Shown here piece by piece: positions 17,586 to 27,355 of a stretch of DNA of 64,000 nucleotides. The DNA lies in the NCBI GenBank assembly GCA_016713085.1, contig JADJPV010000002.1:372001-436000 (forward strand), given 5' to 3'. This DNA comes from Chitinophagaceae bacterium (GTDB lineage Bacteria > Bacteroidota > Bacteroidia > Chitinophagales > Chitinophagaceae). Under the pieces are notes generated by a model, which made no database searches, was not told where the DNA came from, and saw nothing but the letters and a program-made list of their open reading frames with translations. The first letter of the stretch is position 1. Each line of letters opens with the position of its first letter. Both the position numbers and the translations under genes were made by a program.

Positions 17586-19063
17586 CGAATTCGAAAAAAG
17601 AGTGGGGCATAAGTTGGAGGAATTGAAATTTACTCCCTCTGATGCTGTGTGGCAAAAAGTGGAAGTACAGATCCGTGAACAGAAACGCCGCAGAAGGTTT
17701 TTCTTCTGGTGGTTGCCTGCCATTGTTTTGTGTACAGGAGTAGGGGCATGGTTTATATATTCAGCAGTAAACGGGAATCCAGAAACATCAGCAATAGTTA
17801 CAACAGTACAAAAAACAGAATCATCTTCATCTATAAAGGACAATCAGAATAAACCAACTGAAACTGTTTCTGAAAGTAAATCTGTGGCTGAGAAAAAAGT
17901 AAAGAACCGGTAATTAGAAAAAGTATTGAAAAGAACATGAAGCTGCTGTTGTTATTAAAACCAAAAAGGATCTGCCGGTTGTTGATGGCTTAACAGTAAA
18001 AGAAAAACCAATTGTTGCTGAAATAAAGAACCCGATTGCAGTGAATCATGTTGAGGTGAATATTCAATTGCCTGAAGAAAAAAAGAATCCGGTTCTAACA
18101 GTAACGAAGGAACATGAGCAGCTTAAAACTGAAAAGCCCGTAGTAACAGAAAAACCGGTAGCAGAAGAAAAGCCTGTTGCAGCAGCAAAACCTGATGAGT
18201 CTGTAACACCTGTTGTAACAGAGCCCCCCGTTGTAACAGGCAAAACAACTGTAACAGAAAAATCTATTGTTACGGATAGTGCTGCTACCAATTTTGCGAA
18301 AGAACCAGTGGCTGCAGGAAAACCCTCAATCAGTAATACGAAGAAAATAGAAATTGCTTTAGTGTTGAGAGGAGGCATTGCAGATATGAGTCAGTTCTCT
18401 GAAGGCAAAATTAAGAGGGATGCTCTTTATGCTTCACCAGGTTCCGGATCTTCAGGCGGGGGTGGATACTCGTCATCTCCTTCTGATTCTGCCAAAATAA
18501 AAAATGGTGTCGGATTTACCGCAGGTGTTCAATTGAAAAAATCAATTGCTAAACGCTCTGCTTTATCAATTGGTCTTGCATATGGATATTATTCATCATC
18601 TCATACAACAAGCGGTATTGTTTATGCTGATGCACAGTTTAACAACAATCTTGGTACCAGTGTAGTAAACAATTATGCAAGGGTTGGAAACAGCTCCACT
18701 TATAAAGACAGGTATCATTTTATTGAGATACCGGTTTTGTACCATTTACAATTAAACAAAGCTGCAAAACGACCCATTCTTTTTAGCGGAGGTATAGCTT
18801 ACAGCTACCTCGTCGGTTCCAACGCACAATATTATTACAGTGCAACCAAGACTTACTATTACGACCGTTCCCTGTTCAGCCGTTCGCAACTGCAGGTGCG
18901 TACAGGAATTTCATTCGGCCTGATTACGAAGATGAACTATCCTTTACAACTTGGACTTCAATACCAGTACGGTCTATCGGGTCAATGGAAAAAATCACTT
19001 GATCTTAATCAGCACCTTTCCTTTACGGGAATTCAATTATCATGGCGGCTGAATAAAAAATAA
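17575..19063 (+). CDS. Predicted envelope-spanning anti-sigma/beta-barrel protein (frameshifted)
   Basis: The N-terminal part (MHNNEFEKRVGHKLEELKFT, then PSDAVWQKVE) is cytoplasmic and anti-sigma-like. A basic stretch and one membrane helix (FFFWWLPAIVLCTGVGAWFI) follow near residue 42. A Lys/Pro/Val-rich linker (repeated EKPV, VVTE) runs for roughly 150 residues, then a C-terminal barrel with strands such as RSALSIGLAYGYYSSSH and a final SFTGIQLSWRLNKK. The frame is broken twice: adding one C to the CC at 17907-17908 and one A to the AAAA at 17929-17932 restores KNPVIRKSIEKEHEAAVVIK and a 496-residue frame. The start ATG overlaps the sigma stop. The anti-sigma role is inferred from coupling and architecture. 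Confidence 0.78.
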
Positions 19064-19118
19064 ATGAAGCCATGCAACGCATGTTGCAGATTTACTGTTA
19101 ATCATTCAAACACTGTTT

Positions 19119-20378
19119 ATGCGATACAAATTATTTTTTCAGACCTTCTTCTTTTCTCTTGCCATAGCCTGGGTAACCGGCTGTACAAAAGATACCGTTA
19201 CAGAATCCTATACTTTTTTTCAGCCCGTGTATAAAACAAAAGCTGAAGTTAAGGCTGAAGCAAAAAGCGGCCCCGCAATTTCTGTAAACAATCCCGGAAA
19301 ATTATTTGTAAGAGGGAGTTACGCTTTTTTAAGTGAGCTGGATAAAGGTGTACACATCATTGATTTCAGCAATCCTGCTGCGCCAAGAAATATTGCCTTT
19401 GTAAATATTCCGGGTTGTGTTGATCTGGCAGTAAGAGGCAATTATCTCTATGCTGACTGCTACACTGATCTTGTAACCATTGATATCAGCGATCCGCAAA
19501 ATGTGGTAGTGAAGCAATTTATAGAAGGTGTATTTCCACACAGGATGTATTCGAATGGGTTTTCTCCCGATACATCAAAAATCATCACAAGCTGGGTACG
19601 TGTTGATACAGTTGTAAAACGCAGAATGGATGATGTACCTGTGTTTATTAATACCCGCAGGGATATCATGGTGTTTGCAAACATGAGCGGAACATCGGTA
19701 AACAATTCAGCGGTAACAAACGGCACTGGCGGTTCTATGGCAAGGTTTGCATTAATGGGAGAGAGGTTGTATACGGTAAGCTGGAGTGATCTGAAAGTAT
19801 TTAACACATCGAATGCTGCTTTACCTGCATATGTAAAAACAGTTACGTTCAGTCAGGGAAATATAGAAACTGTTTTCCCTTATAAGGATAAATTGTTTAT
19901 TGGCTCACAAACGGGCATGTTTATTTACAATGCATCTAATCCTGATAGCCCAATCAAGCTTGGACAGTTTACGCATGCAAGGGTTTGTGATCCGGTTATT
20001 GCTGATGATCACAATGCATTTGTTACTCTTCGAAGCAACAGTGCCTGCGCAGGTTTTCTCAATCAGCTTGATGTGCTTGATATCAATAATCTCACTTCAC
20101 CATCACTCATTAAATCTTATCAACTGAAGGAACCTGCCGGGCTTTCAAAAGATGGAAACCTGTTATTGATTTGCGACGGAAAAGATGGTTTGAAATTTTT
20201 TGATGCAACCAATGTAAATAGTCTGGTGCAGATAAAGCAAATCAGTGGAATGGAAACCTATGATGTAATTGCTTTAGGCGGATTAGCCATTACTGTTGCA
20301 AAAGACGGATTGTATTTTATTAACTATTCCAATCCTGCAAATGCTGCTGTTGTTGGTAAGATTTCGATTATAAAATAA
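19119..20378 (+). CDS. LVIVD-repeat beta-propeller lipoprotein
   Basis: A 419-residue predicted lipoprotein (signal then VTGC, Cys22). Repeats of the LVIVD type follow: FVRGSYAFLSELDKGVHIID, LAVRGNYLYADCYTDLVTID, then ALMGERLYTVSWSDLKVFN and further copies ending GLYFINYSNP, consistent with a 7- or 8-bladed propeller on the cell surface. No catalytic motif is visible. It starts 55 bp after the barrel gene and is followed 4 bp later by a small secreted protein gene, so it is part of the sigma operon or just behind it. Confidence 0.85.
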   Translation: MRYKLFFQTFFFSLAIAWVTGCTKDTVTESYTFFQPVYKTKAEVKAEAKSGPAISVNNPGKLFVRGSYAFLSELDKGVHIIDFSNPAAPRNIAFVNIPGCVDLAVRGNYLYADCYTDLVTIDISDPQNVVVKQFIEGVFPHRMYSNGFSPDTSKIITSWVRVDTVVKRRMDDVPVFINTRRDIMVFANMSGTSVNNSAVTNGTGGSMARFALMGERLYTVSWSDLKVFNTSNAALPAYVKTVTFSQGNIETVFPYKDKLFIGSQTGMFIYNASNPDSPIKLGQFTHARVCDPVIADDHNAFVTLRSNSACAGFLNQLDVLDINNLTSPSLIKSYQLKEPAGLSKDGNLLLICDGKDGLKFFDATNVNSLVQIKQISGMETYDVIALGGLAITVAKDGLYFINYSNPANAAVVGKISIIK

Positions 20379-20382
20379 TTGT

Positions 20383-20973
20383 ATGAAAGAATTAATATTT
20401 TGTGCTGTCAGTATGCTGATTGTTTTCACCGTGCAGGCTCAACAGATAAAATCAAAAGGAGCATTATCAGTTTCAGCAGAAACAGCTTTACTCAACGGCG
20501 ATAATCATGTAAATGGTCAGGTTCTGTTATCAGCTGGGTATGAATTCAAAGGATGGTATATTGGCGCAGGATCATGATTTGATTATTACAAATACAGAAC
20601 GGTTCCGGTTTTTGCAGATGTTAAAAAGTATTTCGGGAAAGGAAACAGGCAATTATTCATTTACGCAAACGCAGGAACTGATATCGCCTGGCCAACTGAG
20701 AACCAAAAAAATCTTCGTAATAATGGTGGCTGGTGGGGGTGGAGCCCTTCCCCCGGTGTATTCAAAAATGGAATTTATACCGATTTGGGTTTTGGATATA
20801 CATTGTTTAACAGTAAGCACAGGGGAATTTTTACAACACTTGGCTACAGTACAAAAACAATTACAGAAATCTATGATGAATCGGTCTGGAACGGAACAAC
20901 TTCCGTTATGACAAAACGCACAATGGATTACACAATGAACCGCATCCTGTTCAGAATCGGGTATAAGTTTTAA
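20383..20973 (+). CDS. Small secreted protein, probable barrel, interrupted by in-frame TGA
   Basis: The frame from 20383 gives a signal peptide (MKELIFCAVSMLIVFTVQAQ) and ALLNGDNHVNGQVLLSAGYEF, then meets TGA at 20575-20577. In the same frame it continues as FDYYKYRTVPVFADVKKYFG, GGWWGWSPSPGVFKNGIYTDLGFGYTLF and ends MNRILFRIGYKF at 20973. Total length would be 196 residues with a C-terminal aromatic strand typical of outer-membrane barrels. One substitution (for example GGA to TGA) explains the break, unlike the indels elsewhere. It lies 4 bp behind the LVIVD gene. It may be a true nonsense mutation or a base error. Confidence 0.65.
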
Positions 20974-20991
20974 GAGAGAGTTACGCCACTT

Positions 20992-21933
20992 CTATTTTCC
21001 AGTGATAAATTTCAGATTCCGTTTAATGCCTGTAAACTTTGTACGCTTCAATGCTGAGTGTTTGAAGACTTGTTTAAACGCTTCTTCACTCATTTCTTGC
21101 CATTCTTTAGTTGACAGGTTTAAAATTTCAGGAACAGGGGTAAAGCTGGCTTCTGTTGTTGTTTTGCTAAAGCGGTTCCATGGGCATACATCCTGGCATA
21201 CATCACAGCCAAACATCCAGCTATCGAATTTTCCTTTCATGCTTTCATCAATCAAAGCATCTTTTAATTCTATTGTGAAGTAAGAAATACATTTACTGCC
21301 GTCAATAATTTTGCCAGGAAGGATTGCATCTGTCGGGCATTCATCCACACATCTTGTGCAACTGCCGCAATAGTCTTTTGCAAATGGTGAATCAGCTTCT
21401 AATTCTAAATCGCAAATTAAAGTTGCAATAAAAAAGAAGGAACCACTTTGTTTAGTAATCAAATTCCCATTCTTACCTATCCATCCCAAGCCACTCCGTT
21501 GGGCCCAAGCACGTTCAAGCACGGGAGCGCTGTCAACAAATCCTCTTCCGTTAATATCGCCGATAGTAGTTTTAAGTGATGCAATGAGTTCATGCAGTTT
21601 ATTACGGATCACTTCATGATAATCTTTTCCGTAAGCATATTTCGAAATCTTTGGTGCATCATCCTGTTGTTTTGATGAAGGATAATAATTCAGCATCAGT
21701 GTAATCACACTTTTTGCCCCGGGTACCAGCTTTGCAGGATCAACCCTCAGGTCAAAATGATTTTCCATGTACTGCATGGTTCCGTTCATGCCTTTGTTTA
21801 ACCATGTTTCCAGCCGCCGTGCATCGTCATCAAGTTTCTCTGCTTTGGCAATACCGCAATAGGCAAAGCCAAGCTCTGCGGCAGTTTGTTTAATGATGCT
21901 GGTATATTGATCAATATTGTTATGCAAAGACAA
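20992..21933 (-). CDS. queG: Epoxyqueuosine reductase
   Basis: QueG reduces epoxyqueuosine to queuosine in tRNA, using cobalamin and two [4Fe-4S] clusters. The 313-residue frame has GFAYCGIAKAEKLDDDARRL near the start, NGTMQYMENHFDLRVDP, the catalytic-region VDSAPVLERAWAQRSGLGWIGKN, and both cluster motifs, CGSCTRCVDECPTDAI and CDVCQDVCPWN. Length and order match the family. It stands alone, convergent with the interrupted barrel gene. Confidence 0.94.
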   Translation of the reverse strand: MSLHNNIDQYTSIIKQTAAELGFAYCGIAKAEKLDDDARRLETWLNKGMNGTMQYMENHFDLRVDPAKLVPGAKSVITLMLNYYPSSKQQDDAPKISKYAYGKDYHEVIRNKLHELIASLKTTIGDINGRGFVDSAPVLERAWAQRSGLGWIGKNGNLITKQSGSFFFIATLICDLELEADSPFAKDYCGSCTRCVDECPTDAILPGKIIDGSKCISYFTIELKDALIDESMKGKFDSWMFGCDVCQDVCPWNRFSKTTTEASFTPVPEILNLSTKEWQEMSEEAFKQVFKHSALKRTKFTGIKRNLKFITGK

Positions 21934-21978
21934 AGTATTAACTCTGGAGTAAGCTGAAAGTGTTGCTAAATTATTAAT

Positions 21979-22324
21979 CTAATTTTTATCTTCTACATGC
22001 AGGCTGTGTATCAGGCGATGTAATGCAGGTGCCAATATCAAACCGATATTAGTAATAAAAACAACTCCGCTGAATAAGGCATAGAACGAAGAAAACCATT
22101 TACCTGCATCTGAAGTAATTGCTACCACCGGCCCCATACCACTTAAAATCATGGAGGCATTGTGCAACGCATCCAGCCAGGGAATGTTGTCGCTGTAATG
22201 GTAACCGAGAATACCAATAAACAGGCAAACGATTAAAATAACAGTTGCAAGAAAAATACTCCAAGCTACACGTTTGTAAAAGACTTCCTTTGGAGCAAGC
22301 GGTTGTTTTTTTATGTTCGTACAT
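21979..22324 (-). CDS. Small two-helix membrane protein (frameshifted near start)
   Basis: The intact product would start at the ATG at 22324, reading MYEHKKQPLAPKEVFYKRVA, if the A7 run (T at 22306-22312 on the + strand) were A6. As given, that frame runs off after MYEHKKT. The 114-residue product has two predicted helices, IFLATVILIVCLFIGILGYH and FYALFSGVVFITNIGLILAP, separated by NIPWLDALHNASMILSGMGP, and ends LHRLIHSLHVEDKN. It recalls small 2-TM proteins of Chitinophagaceae with no assigned role. The longer open frame reaching 22515 overlaps the serine hydrolase gene and is not the likely start. Confidence 0.65.
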
Positions 22325-22366
22325 GGTAAATGTTTGAAAGTATTCGCAAAATAAAAAGGAGTTTCA

Positions 22367-23373
22367 TCATTTACAGATAAATTGGTTGTCAACGGCTGCT
22401 TTGAATTGATTATACAATTCCCTTTTCTGTATATCCCGTTCTTTTTTTGATAAAATGATACAGGCATAGCCGCGGCAATAATCAATCCATACAAAGGGGC
22501 TGTTTTGCGAAACACAATTCACCACTGTTCCATCTTTTGTTTCTAACCATGTTCCTAATCCGTAATTGAAACCACTCATGAAAGGAGGGGTGTATTTATT
22601 CAATGCGGATCCTGTTTGCAGTTTCATCATTTCTGCAACTGAAGACTCACTGATGATTTGTTTGCCGTTGAACTTCCCTTTATTCAGCAGCATGGATAAA
22701 AAATTCATGTATTCGGTGGCAGTTGATTTGGCACCATCAGCCGGGCTCATTGCTGAAGTATAATTGCTGAATGTTGTAAAACGCATATTAAGCGGACGTA
22801 ACAATTTCTCCTGGATTAACCTGTCGAATTTCTTTTTGGTGATTACTTCCAGTACACGGCCAACGATATTTGGCCCCATCTCGTTGTACTGAAACCAAGC
22901 GCCGGGGTTATTGGCGATATCTCTTTTCTCTGCATAGTAATTCACTTCTTCTTCAAGGGTTGAAAAACTTTTTTTCTGAAACAGTTTACCTGCACCTGTT
23001 TTATCGGCTTCAATTCCTGAAGTATGACTCAAACAATTCCGGATAGTAATGTAACCTTTCATCCATTTAGGAAAAATGGGCAGATACTTACCAACATTGT
23101 CATCCAGTTTCAATTTGCCTTCATCCACTAATATCATAACCAACGCCGCTGTTAACCATTGACTGCTTTCACCAATCGGTGCCTGTATATTGGGGCGAAA
23201 ATCTCCTAATGTTTTCTGGTAAGCGATCTTTCCATCTTTATAAATCATTAATACCTGATCATCACCTAATAATTTTGATTGTTCAGCATCAGTTGCTCCA
23301 CCTCAGCAAAGTTTTGTGCATAAGAAAGAACAGATAGTAGAAGGAAAGAAAAAAGAAATAAAACAGGTTTCAT
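22367..23373 (-). CDS. Degenerate serine-hydrolase (beta-lactamase/PBP fold), frameshifted near start
   Basis: The ATG at 23373 gives a signal peptide (MKPVLFLFSFLLLSVLSYAQ). The frame breaks after about 25 residues. Adding one G at the GG at 23298-23299 (minus strand) joins FAEVGATDAEQSKLLGDDQV to the long open frame, about 335 residues. The fold matches class C beta-lactamase-like hydrolases (GKIAYQKTLGDF, LSHTSGIE, DYCRGYACIILSK). However, the position of the catalytic SxxK reads ESSQW and the YxN position reads YNEMG, where the related gene at 55.9 kb has SCSKW and YSNAG. Both catalytic motifs seem lost, so this may be a non-enzymatic binding protein. Confidence 0.78.
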
Positions 23374-23482
23374 ACCAATGTTGATTTATATGGCTAAAGA
23401 TATTTGAAAAGTAGATGCAATGAGAACAGGAAAAGAGAAGATTAACAATTCTGCCAGTATTTAAGAAAAAACCGGAATCAAC

Positions 23483-24247
23483 TTATAAGCCAGGACTCGG
23501 TGAGGCTGCTTTTATCTGTAACAATGATGTCATTGCTGCAGCAAGGATCATTTTCATATCCTTATCAATGGATTTGCTGAGCCAGATGATATTTTTATTT
23601 GTACCCATCGCACCACCACCATAATATTGAACTGCACAAAGCGGCTCTCCATTTTCCTGAAACTCATAACCAAGAGAGGGGATAGAACGGTTGTCATTGG
23701 ATGTAACCGGAAGAATCAGGATTCTCCGTTCGCCATTGGTAAGAAATGCATCATAATATTTATCTTCTACATTAGTCCTGAAAACACTCAAGAATAGAGC
23801 CCATGTGTTAGCAGTGTCTTCATTGATGTTGATAAAGGCCGTGAAGTTTCCTGATTCAGAAAGTAATTCATCACTGCCAATAGAAAAATGCGGAAGGATT
23901 TCAATTTCACGCAACCCGTTTACCTTTATTCTGCGTGCTGCATTTACCCTTGCTGTGTCGGCTGAATGGTTGGTTAGCAGGAATGAAAATTTTTCCGTTG
24001 TAGTACTTTCTGTTTTTCGATTGAAAAGTGACGCCTTGTTGCTGGCCGTTGTCCAGTTTAGTTTGCTTGATACTACTTCATAGTCACCAAAACGGAACTT
24101 CCAGATTTTTCCAAACCATTGCGTACCCATTTTTACATTCAGCACATCTGCATTTTTTGACAGGCTGCCGCTTACTGCAATCGTTCCTTTTTGTGCTGCG
24201 CCGGAATTTGAAATGAAAAAAAGTGTGCAGATGAAAATCAATTTCAT
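23483..24247 (-). CDS. Hypothetical secreted protein
   Basis: A 254-residue protein with a signal peptide (MKLIFICTLFFISNSGAAQ). I do not recognise the mature domain. Noteworthy segments are VLNVKMGTQWFGKIWKFRFGDYEVVSSK and a possible beta-rich core with NWTTASNKASLF, SFLLTNHSADTAR and YGGGAMGTNKNIIWLS. It may be a lipid- or ligand-binding periplasmic protein. A start five codons upstream (24262) is possible but weakens the signal. It stands alone, divergent from an NTF2-like lipoprotein. Confidence 0.65.
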   Translation of the reverse strand: MKLIFICTLFFISNSGAAQKGTIAVSGSLSKNADVLNVKMGTQWFGKIWKFRFGDYEVVSSKLNWTTASNKASLFNRKTESTTTEKFSFLLTNHSADTARVNAARRIKVNGLREIEILPHFSIGSDELLSESGNFTAFININEDTANTWALFLSVFRTNVEDKYYDAFLTNGERRILILPVTSNDNRSIPSLGYEFQENGEPLCAVQYYGGGAMGTNKNIIWLSKSIDKDMKMILAAAMTSLLQIKAASPSPGL

Positions 24248-24447
24248 GGCAAGTGTGTTCAAAAAAAATGATTTAATTCTAAGCTACTGCTTATTTCCCT
24301 TTTTTTCACTGCAAACAGATGTTTATTCAAAAAACCCTGTCTTAAACCGCCATTATTGTGTTTAATACCAGTTTTCTGAAAATACCCGCCAGCCGCAGTA
24401 TTCAAGCCGTTTAATGCATCTATATTCACCCAACTAAAATTAAAAAA

Positions 24448-24936
24448 ATGAAACAAACTTTCTTATCAGTGTTAGCTTTTTCTGTTTTATTGATTTCCTG
24501 TAATACAGAAACAGTAACAAAAACGGAAACGGTCACCTTTAGCCTTGATTCAGCGAAAGCAGCTATTGCAGCAAGTAACAGTACTTACGGTAGTAATTTT
24601 TCAACGGGTGATTCTGTTGCATTTGTAAGTCATTATACAAGTGATGCCTGTATCAGTCCATCGAATATGCCACGCATGTGCGGTGCCCAGGCAATCACTG
24701 CCTTTTTCAACGGTGGTTATAAAATGGGCATCAGGGATATTAAATTAACAACAGAAGAAGTTATGGGAGGAAAAGATGCTGTTGTTGAAACAGGTACGTA
24801 TGAAATTCTGGGCGACAAAGGAGTTTCTTTCGACAAAGGAAAATTTATTGTTATCTGGAAAGAGGAAAATGGCAAATGGAAAATGCACAGAGATATCTGG
24901 AATACAGACATGCCTGCAGCTGCGCCTGCGAAATAA
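24448..24936 (+). CDS. SnoaL/DUF4440-like (NTF2 fold) lipoprotein
   Basis: A 162-residue lipoprotein with lipobox LLISC (Cys18) and an NTF2-like domain: AIAASNSTYGSNFSTGDSVA, ending FIVIWKEENGKWKMHRDIWN, the characteristic closing strand of DUF4440/SnoaL proteins. The fold often binds small hydrophobic ligands; no catalytic claim can be made. A strong terminator follows. A second NTF2-like protein is encoded at 30.2 kb. Confidence 0.78.
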   Translation: MKQTFLSVLAFSVLLISCNTETVTKTETVTFSLDSAKAAIAASNSTYGSNFSTGDSVAFVSHYTSDACISPSNMPRMCGAQAITAFFNGGYKMGIRDIKLTTEEVMGGKDAVVETGTYEILGDKGVSFDKGKFIVIWKEENGKWKMHRDIWNTDMPAAAPAK

Positions 24937-24953
24937 ATCTTTTGAAGCTTTAT

Positions 24954-24986
24954 AAAAAACCGGAACAAACTGTTCCGGTTTTTTTA
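24954..24986 (+). terminator. Terminator after the NTF2-like lipoprotein gene
   Basis: AAAAAACCGGAACA and TGTTCCGGTTTTTT form a 13- to 14-bp stem with an AAC loop and T-tail. It is symmetric and may also serve the leftward OmpA gene ending at 25028. Confidence 0.85.
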
Positions 24987-25027
24987 TAAGTTGTCAGTTG
25001 CAAAAGCAACCGTTGAAACAGTGGGTA

Positions 25028-26638
25028 CTAATTCTTCAATATTTTAAACTCCACTCTTCTGTTTAATTGTCTCCCTTCGTCTGTATCATTTGTGGCCACA
25101 GGTTTGGTTTCACCATAGCCATGATGAATGATTCTGTTTGCCGGGATGCCCTGTGCGATTATATATTCTACTGCCGAACGTGCACGGTTGTCACTGAGTT
25201 TAATATTGTATTCATCCGAACCACGGCTGTCGGTATGTGCACTTAATTCAATTTCAATGGAAGGATTTTCTTTCAGCAGCGTAACCACTCTGCCCAATTC
25301 AATAAATGATTCCGGACGAAGATCCCACTTGTCAAAATCAAAGAATACATTGTTTAAACGAACTACCTGGCCAATTTCTATCGGCATTAGATAAAGATCT
25401 TTGTGAATGGTTCTGTTACCTGCCCTGATCAGTGAATCAAGATTCAGGTTTTCTGATTGTGCAAAGAAATGATCGGCAGTTGCACGGATGAGATAATTTT
25501 TATCATACGGTAATACAATCTGGAATGCACCATCGCCGGGGCTTGATAATCCCTGACCGGCAATCACTCCATCAGGTAATGTTTCATAAATAAGATTTGC
25601 ACTGAGTGGCTGCTTTGTTTTTGCATTGTACACATTGCCACTTACGATTAAAACAGGATCAGGTTTTTCAATCTCTAATAATTTCACACGAACAATATCG
25701 CTTTGCCCCAATGAATTGAAACTGCTGGTGAGGTAGGCATATTCACCACCTGCATCTAAAGTAAAGAAGGCATCAAAATCTGCTGAGTTTATGGGTTCAC
25801 CAAGATTCACAGGATCGCTCCATTTCAACCATGTTTTATCCAAACGTTTTGTCATCCAGATATCCTGGTCGCCTAAACCACCCGGCCTGTTACTGCTGAA
25901 ATAAAGTGTTGCACCATCAGAAGCTAAGTAAGGAGTGATTTGATTATAACCGGTAAGATTGATTTTTTTTCCTAAGCTTTTGGGTTCTGTCCATGTTCCA
26001 TCTGCTTCGGGAAAGCACACATAAATTTTATTGATATAACTTTTTGATTCTTCACTCATGTACAGTAACAAAGCCTGTCCATCACTCGACATGGCAGCCC
26101 CTGATTGAAAACCACGATCATACTTCAGGTAGTTTTTGATCTTCAGCATCTGCGGTTTGCTCCATCGTCCATCTGGTTTCATAATACTCATACTAACACC
26201 ATTGCCATAGTAATCACCATCTACAAATGCATTGCGTAACAGTATCCTGTTTTTATCAGGAGAGATCCAGTACACAGCATTGTAGTTTGCAGTATTAAAA
26301 GGTGTGCCAAGGTGAACTGCATCAGTCCATTTACCAGTCAGCGTATCTCTGATAGAATACCAGATGTCCTGCGAATTATTTACTTCATAGGCATGCGAAT
26401 TATCAGGGTGACCTTCGCAGATAAAAAACAACAGGTTGCCATCAGCAGAAATTGTCGGGCGTAATTCTGCTAATTGCGAATTCACCCGAAAGCCAAGATT
26501 TTCAATTTTAACGATGGTATTAGTAGTAATAATTTTTTCTTTTTGTTCAACCAGTTTGCCAATTGTATCAACTAAGGGTTGTGCAGTTGCAAAAGAAAAG
26601 GTCAGAAAGAGGAGTATGTGAGAAATAACTCGTTTCAC
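25028..26638 (-). CDS. OmpA-family protein with PD40 propeller repeats
   Basis: A 536-residue exported protein. After a signal peptide come WD40-like PD40 repeats (LRPTISADGNLLFFICEG, AAMSSDGQALLLYMSEE, PYLASDGATLYFSSNRPGGLGD, LDAGGEYAYLTSS), a CarboxypepD-like domain with SGNVYNAKTKQPLSANLIYE, and a C-terminal OmpA domain (VFFDFDKWDLRPESFIELG, LSAHTDSRGSDEYNIKLSDN, GYGETKPVATNDTDEG). The OmpA domain should bind peptidoglycan and the propeller may bind protein partners. Similar proteins (the PorE/Por group in gliding Bacteroidota) work with the type 9 secretion system, but no other T9SS gene is in view. Confidence 0.9.
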   Translation of the reverse strand: MKRVISHILLFLTFSFATAQPLVDTIGKLVEQKEKIITTNTIVKIENLGFRVNSQLAELRPTISADGNLLFFICEGHPDNSHAYEVNNSQDIWYSIRDTLTGKWTDAVHLGTPFNTANYNAVYWISPDKNRILLRNAFVDGDYYGNGVSMSIMKPDGRWSKPQMLKIKNYLKYDRGFQSGAAMSSDGQALLLYMSEESKSYINKIYVCFPEADGTWTEPKSLGKKINLTGYNQITPYLASDGATLYFSSNRPGGLGDQDIWMTKRLDKTWLKWSDPVNLGEPINSADFDAFFTLDAGGEYAYLTSSFNSLGQSDIVRVKLLEIEKPDPVLIVSGNVYNAKTKQPLSANLIYETLPDGVIAGQGLSSPGDGAFQIVLPYDKNYLIRATADHFFAQSENLNLDSLIRAGNRTIHKDLYLMPIEIGQVVRLNNVFFDFDKWDLRPESFIELGRVVTLLKENPSIEIELSAHTDSRGSDEYNIKLSDNRARSAVEYIIAQGIPANRIIHHGYGETKPVATNDTDEGRQLNRRVEFKILKN

Positions 26639-26791
26639 GGGTTTTGGATTTGCTGCTAAATTAGAACAAAAATGGTGGCTGGGGAAGAGGGAAAATACGT
26701 TTGCTGAGGATGAGGAAATTATGCAGGGGAAAGTCTTTTGTTCAGCAAGTCGTTATGTTTCTGAGTAAATTGATCTGCAGGAGTGGATGTA

Positions 26792-27289
26792 TTATTGCTT
26801 TTTCACCTGCTTTGGCGCTTGTTTACTCTTTAACTCCCTTTTCTTTTCTGAAATAGATTTTACAATAGTTTGTCCGTGAATGATCTGTAATTTGTCTTTC
26901 ACCTTTGCAAGGGAGATGGCGTAAGCTTCTTTCACTAATTTCTTCATGTAAGTTTTAGGAAAGCTTTTTTTATCTGTAACCAAAATGTAACGGTACTGGT
27001 TTCCATTACCGAGAAGAATTTTGTCAGGATCAGAAAGCTCACTTCCCCAATAAAAACCGAAATGAATATTCTTACTTGTTCTTCCTATGGCAATACTGCA
27101 GAAGATATGTCCCACCCGGTCAGTGGGCGACCAGCCAATAGCAACAGCATTATAGTTATCGTAAATCAATTCATTGGTTTTGGGATATAAATCCCATGCA
27201 AAATCCCTGAGCCACAAAATAATTTCTTTCTTGTCTGCATCAAATGGCTGCAGAAATGATAATAGTTTGGTTGATTGGTCTTTGCTCAT
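26792..27289 (-). CDS. DUF1801 (YdhG-like) protein
   Basis: A 165-residue cytoplasmic protein of the DUF1801 type. FDADKKEIILWLRDFAWDLY opens the domain, followed by ELIYDNYNAVAIGWSP, GRTSKNIHFGFYWGSELSDP and YRYILVTDKKSFPKTYMKKL, which fit the fold. The C-terminal tail is basic (SEKKRELKSKQAPKQVKKQ). Function unknown; related proteins bind iron-sulfur or DNA-associated partners only by report, so no role is claimed. It lies 66 bp left of the amino-acid permease gene. Confidence 0.72.
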   Translation of the reverse strand: MSKDQSTKLLSFLQPFDADKKEIILWLRDFAWDLYPKTNELIYDNYNAVAIGWSPTDRVGHIFCSIAIGRTSKNIHFGFYWGSELSDPDKILLGNGNQYRYILVTDKKSFPKTYMKKLVKEAYAISLAKVKDKLQIIHGQTIVKSISEKKRELKSKQAPKQVKKQ

Positions 27290-27355
27290 TCTTGCAGAAA
27301 GGATGAAATGCTTTGAATGAAGTTGTTCTTAAAAATACTAAACTATTCTGAAATA

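Noticed and set aside
22367..22515. Long N-terminal extension of the small two-helix membrane protein to 22515
   Set aside because: It overlaps the conserved end of the serine hydrolase gene; correcting A7 to A6 gives a better start at 22324.
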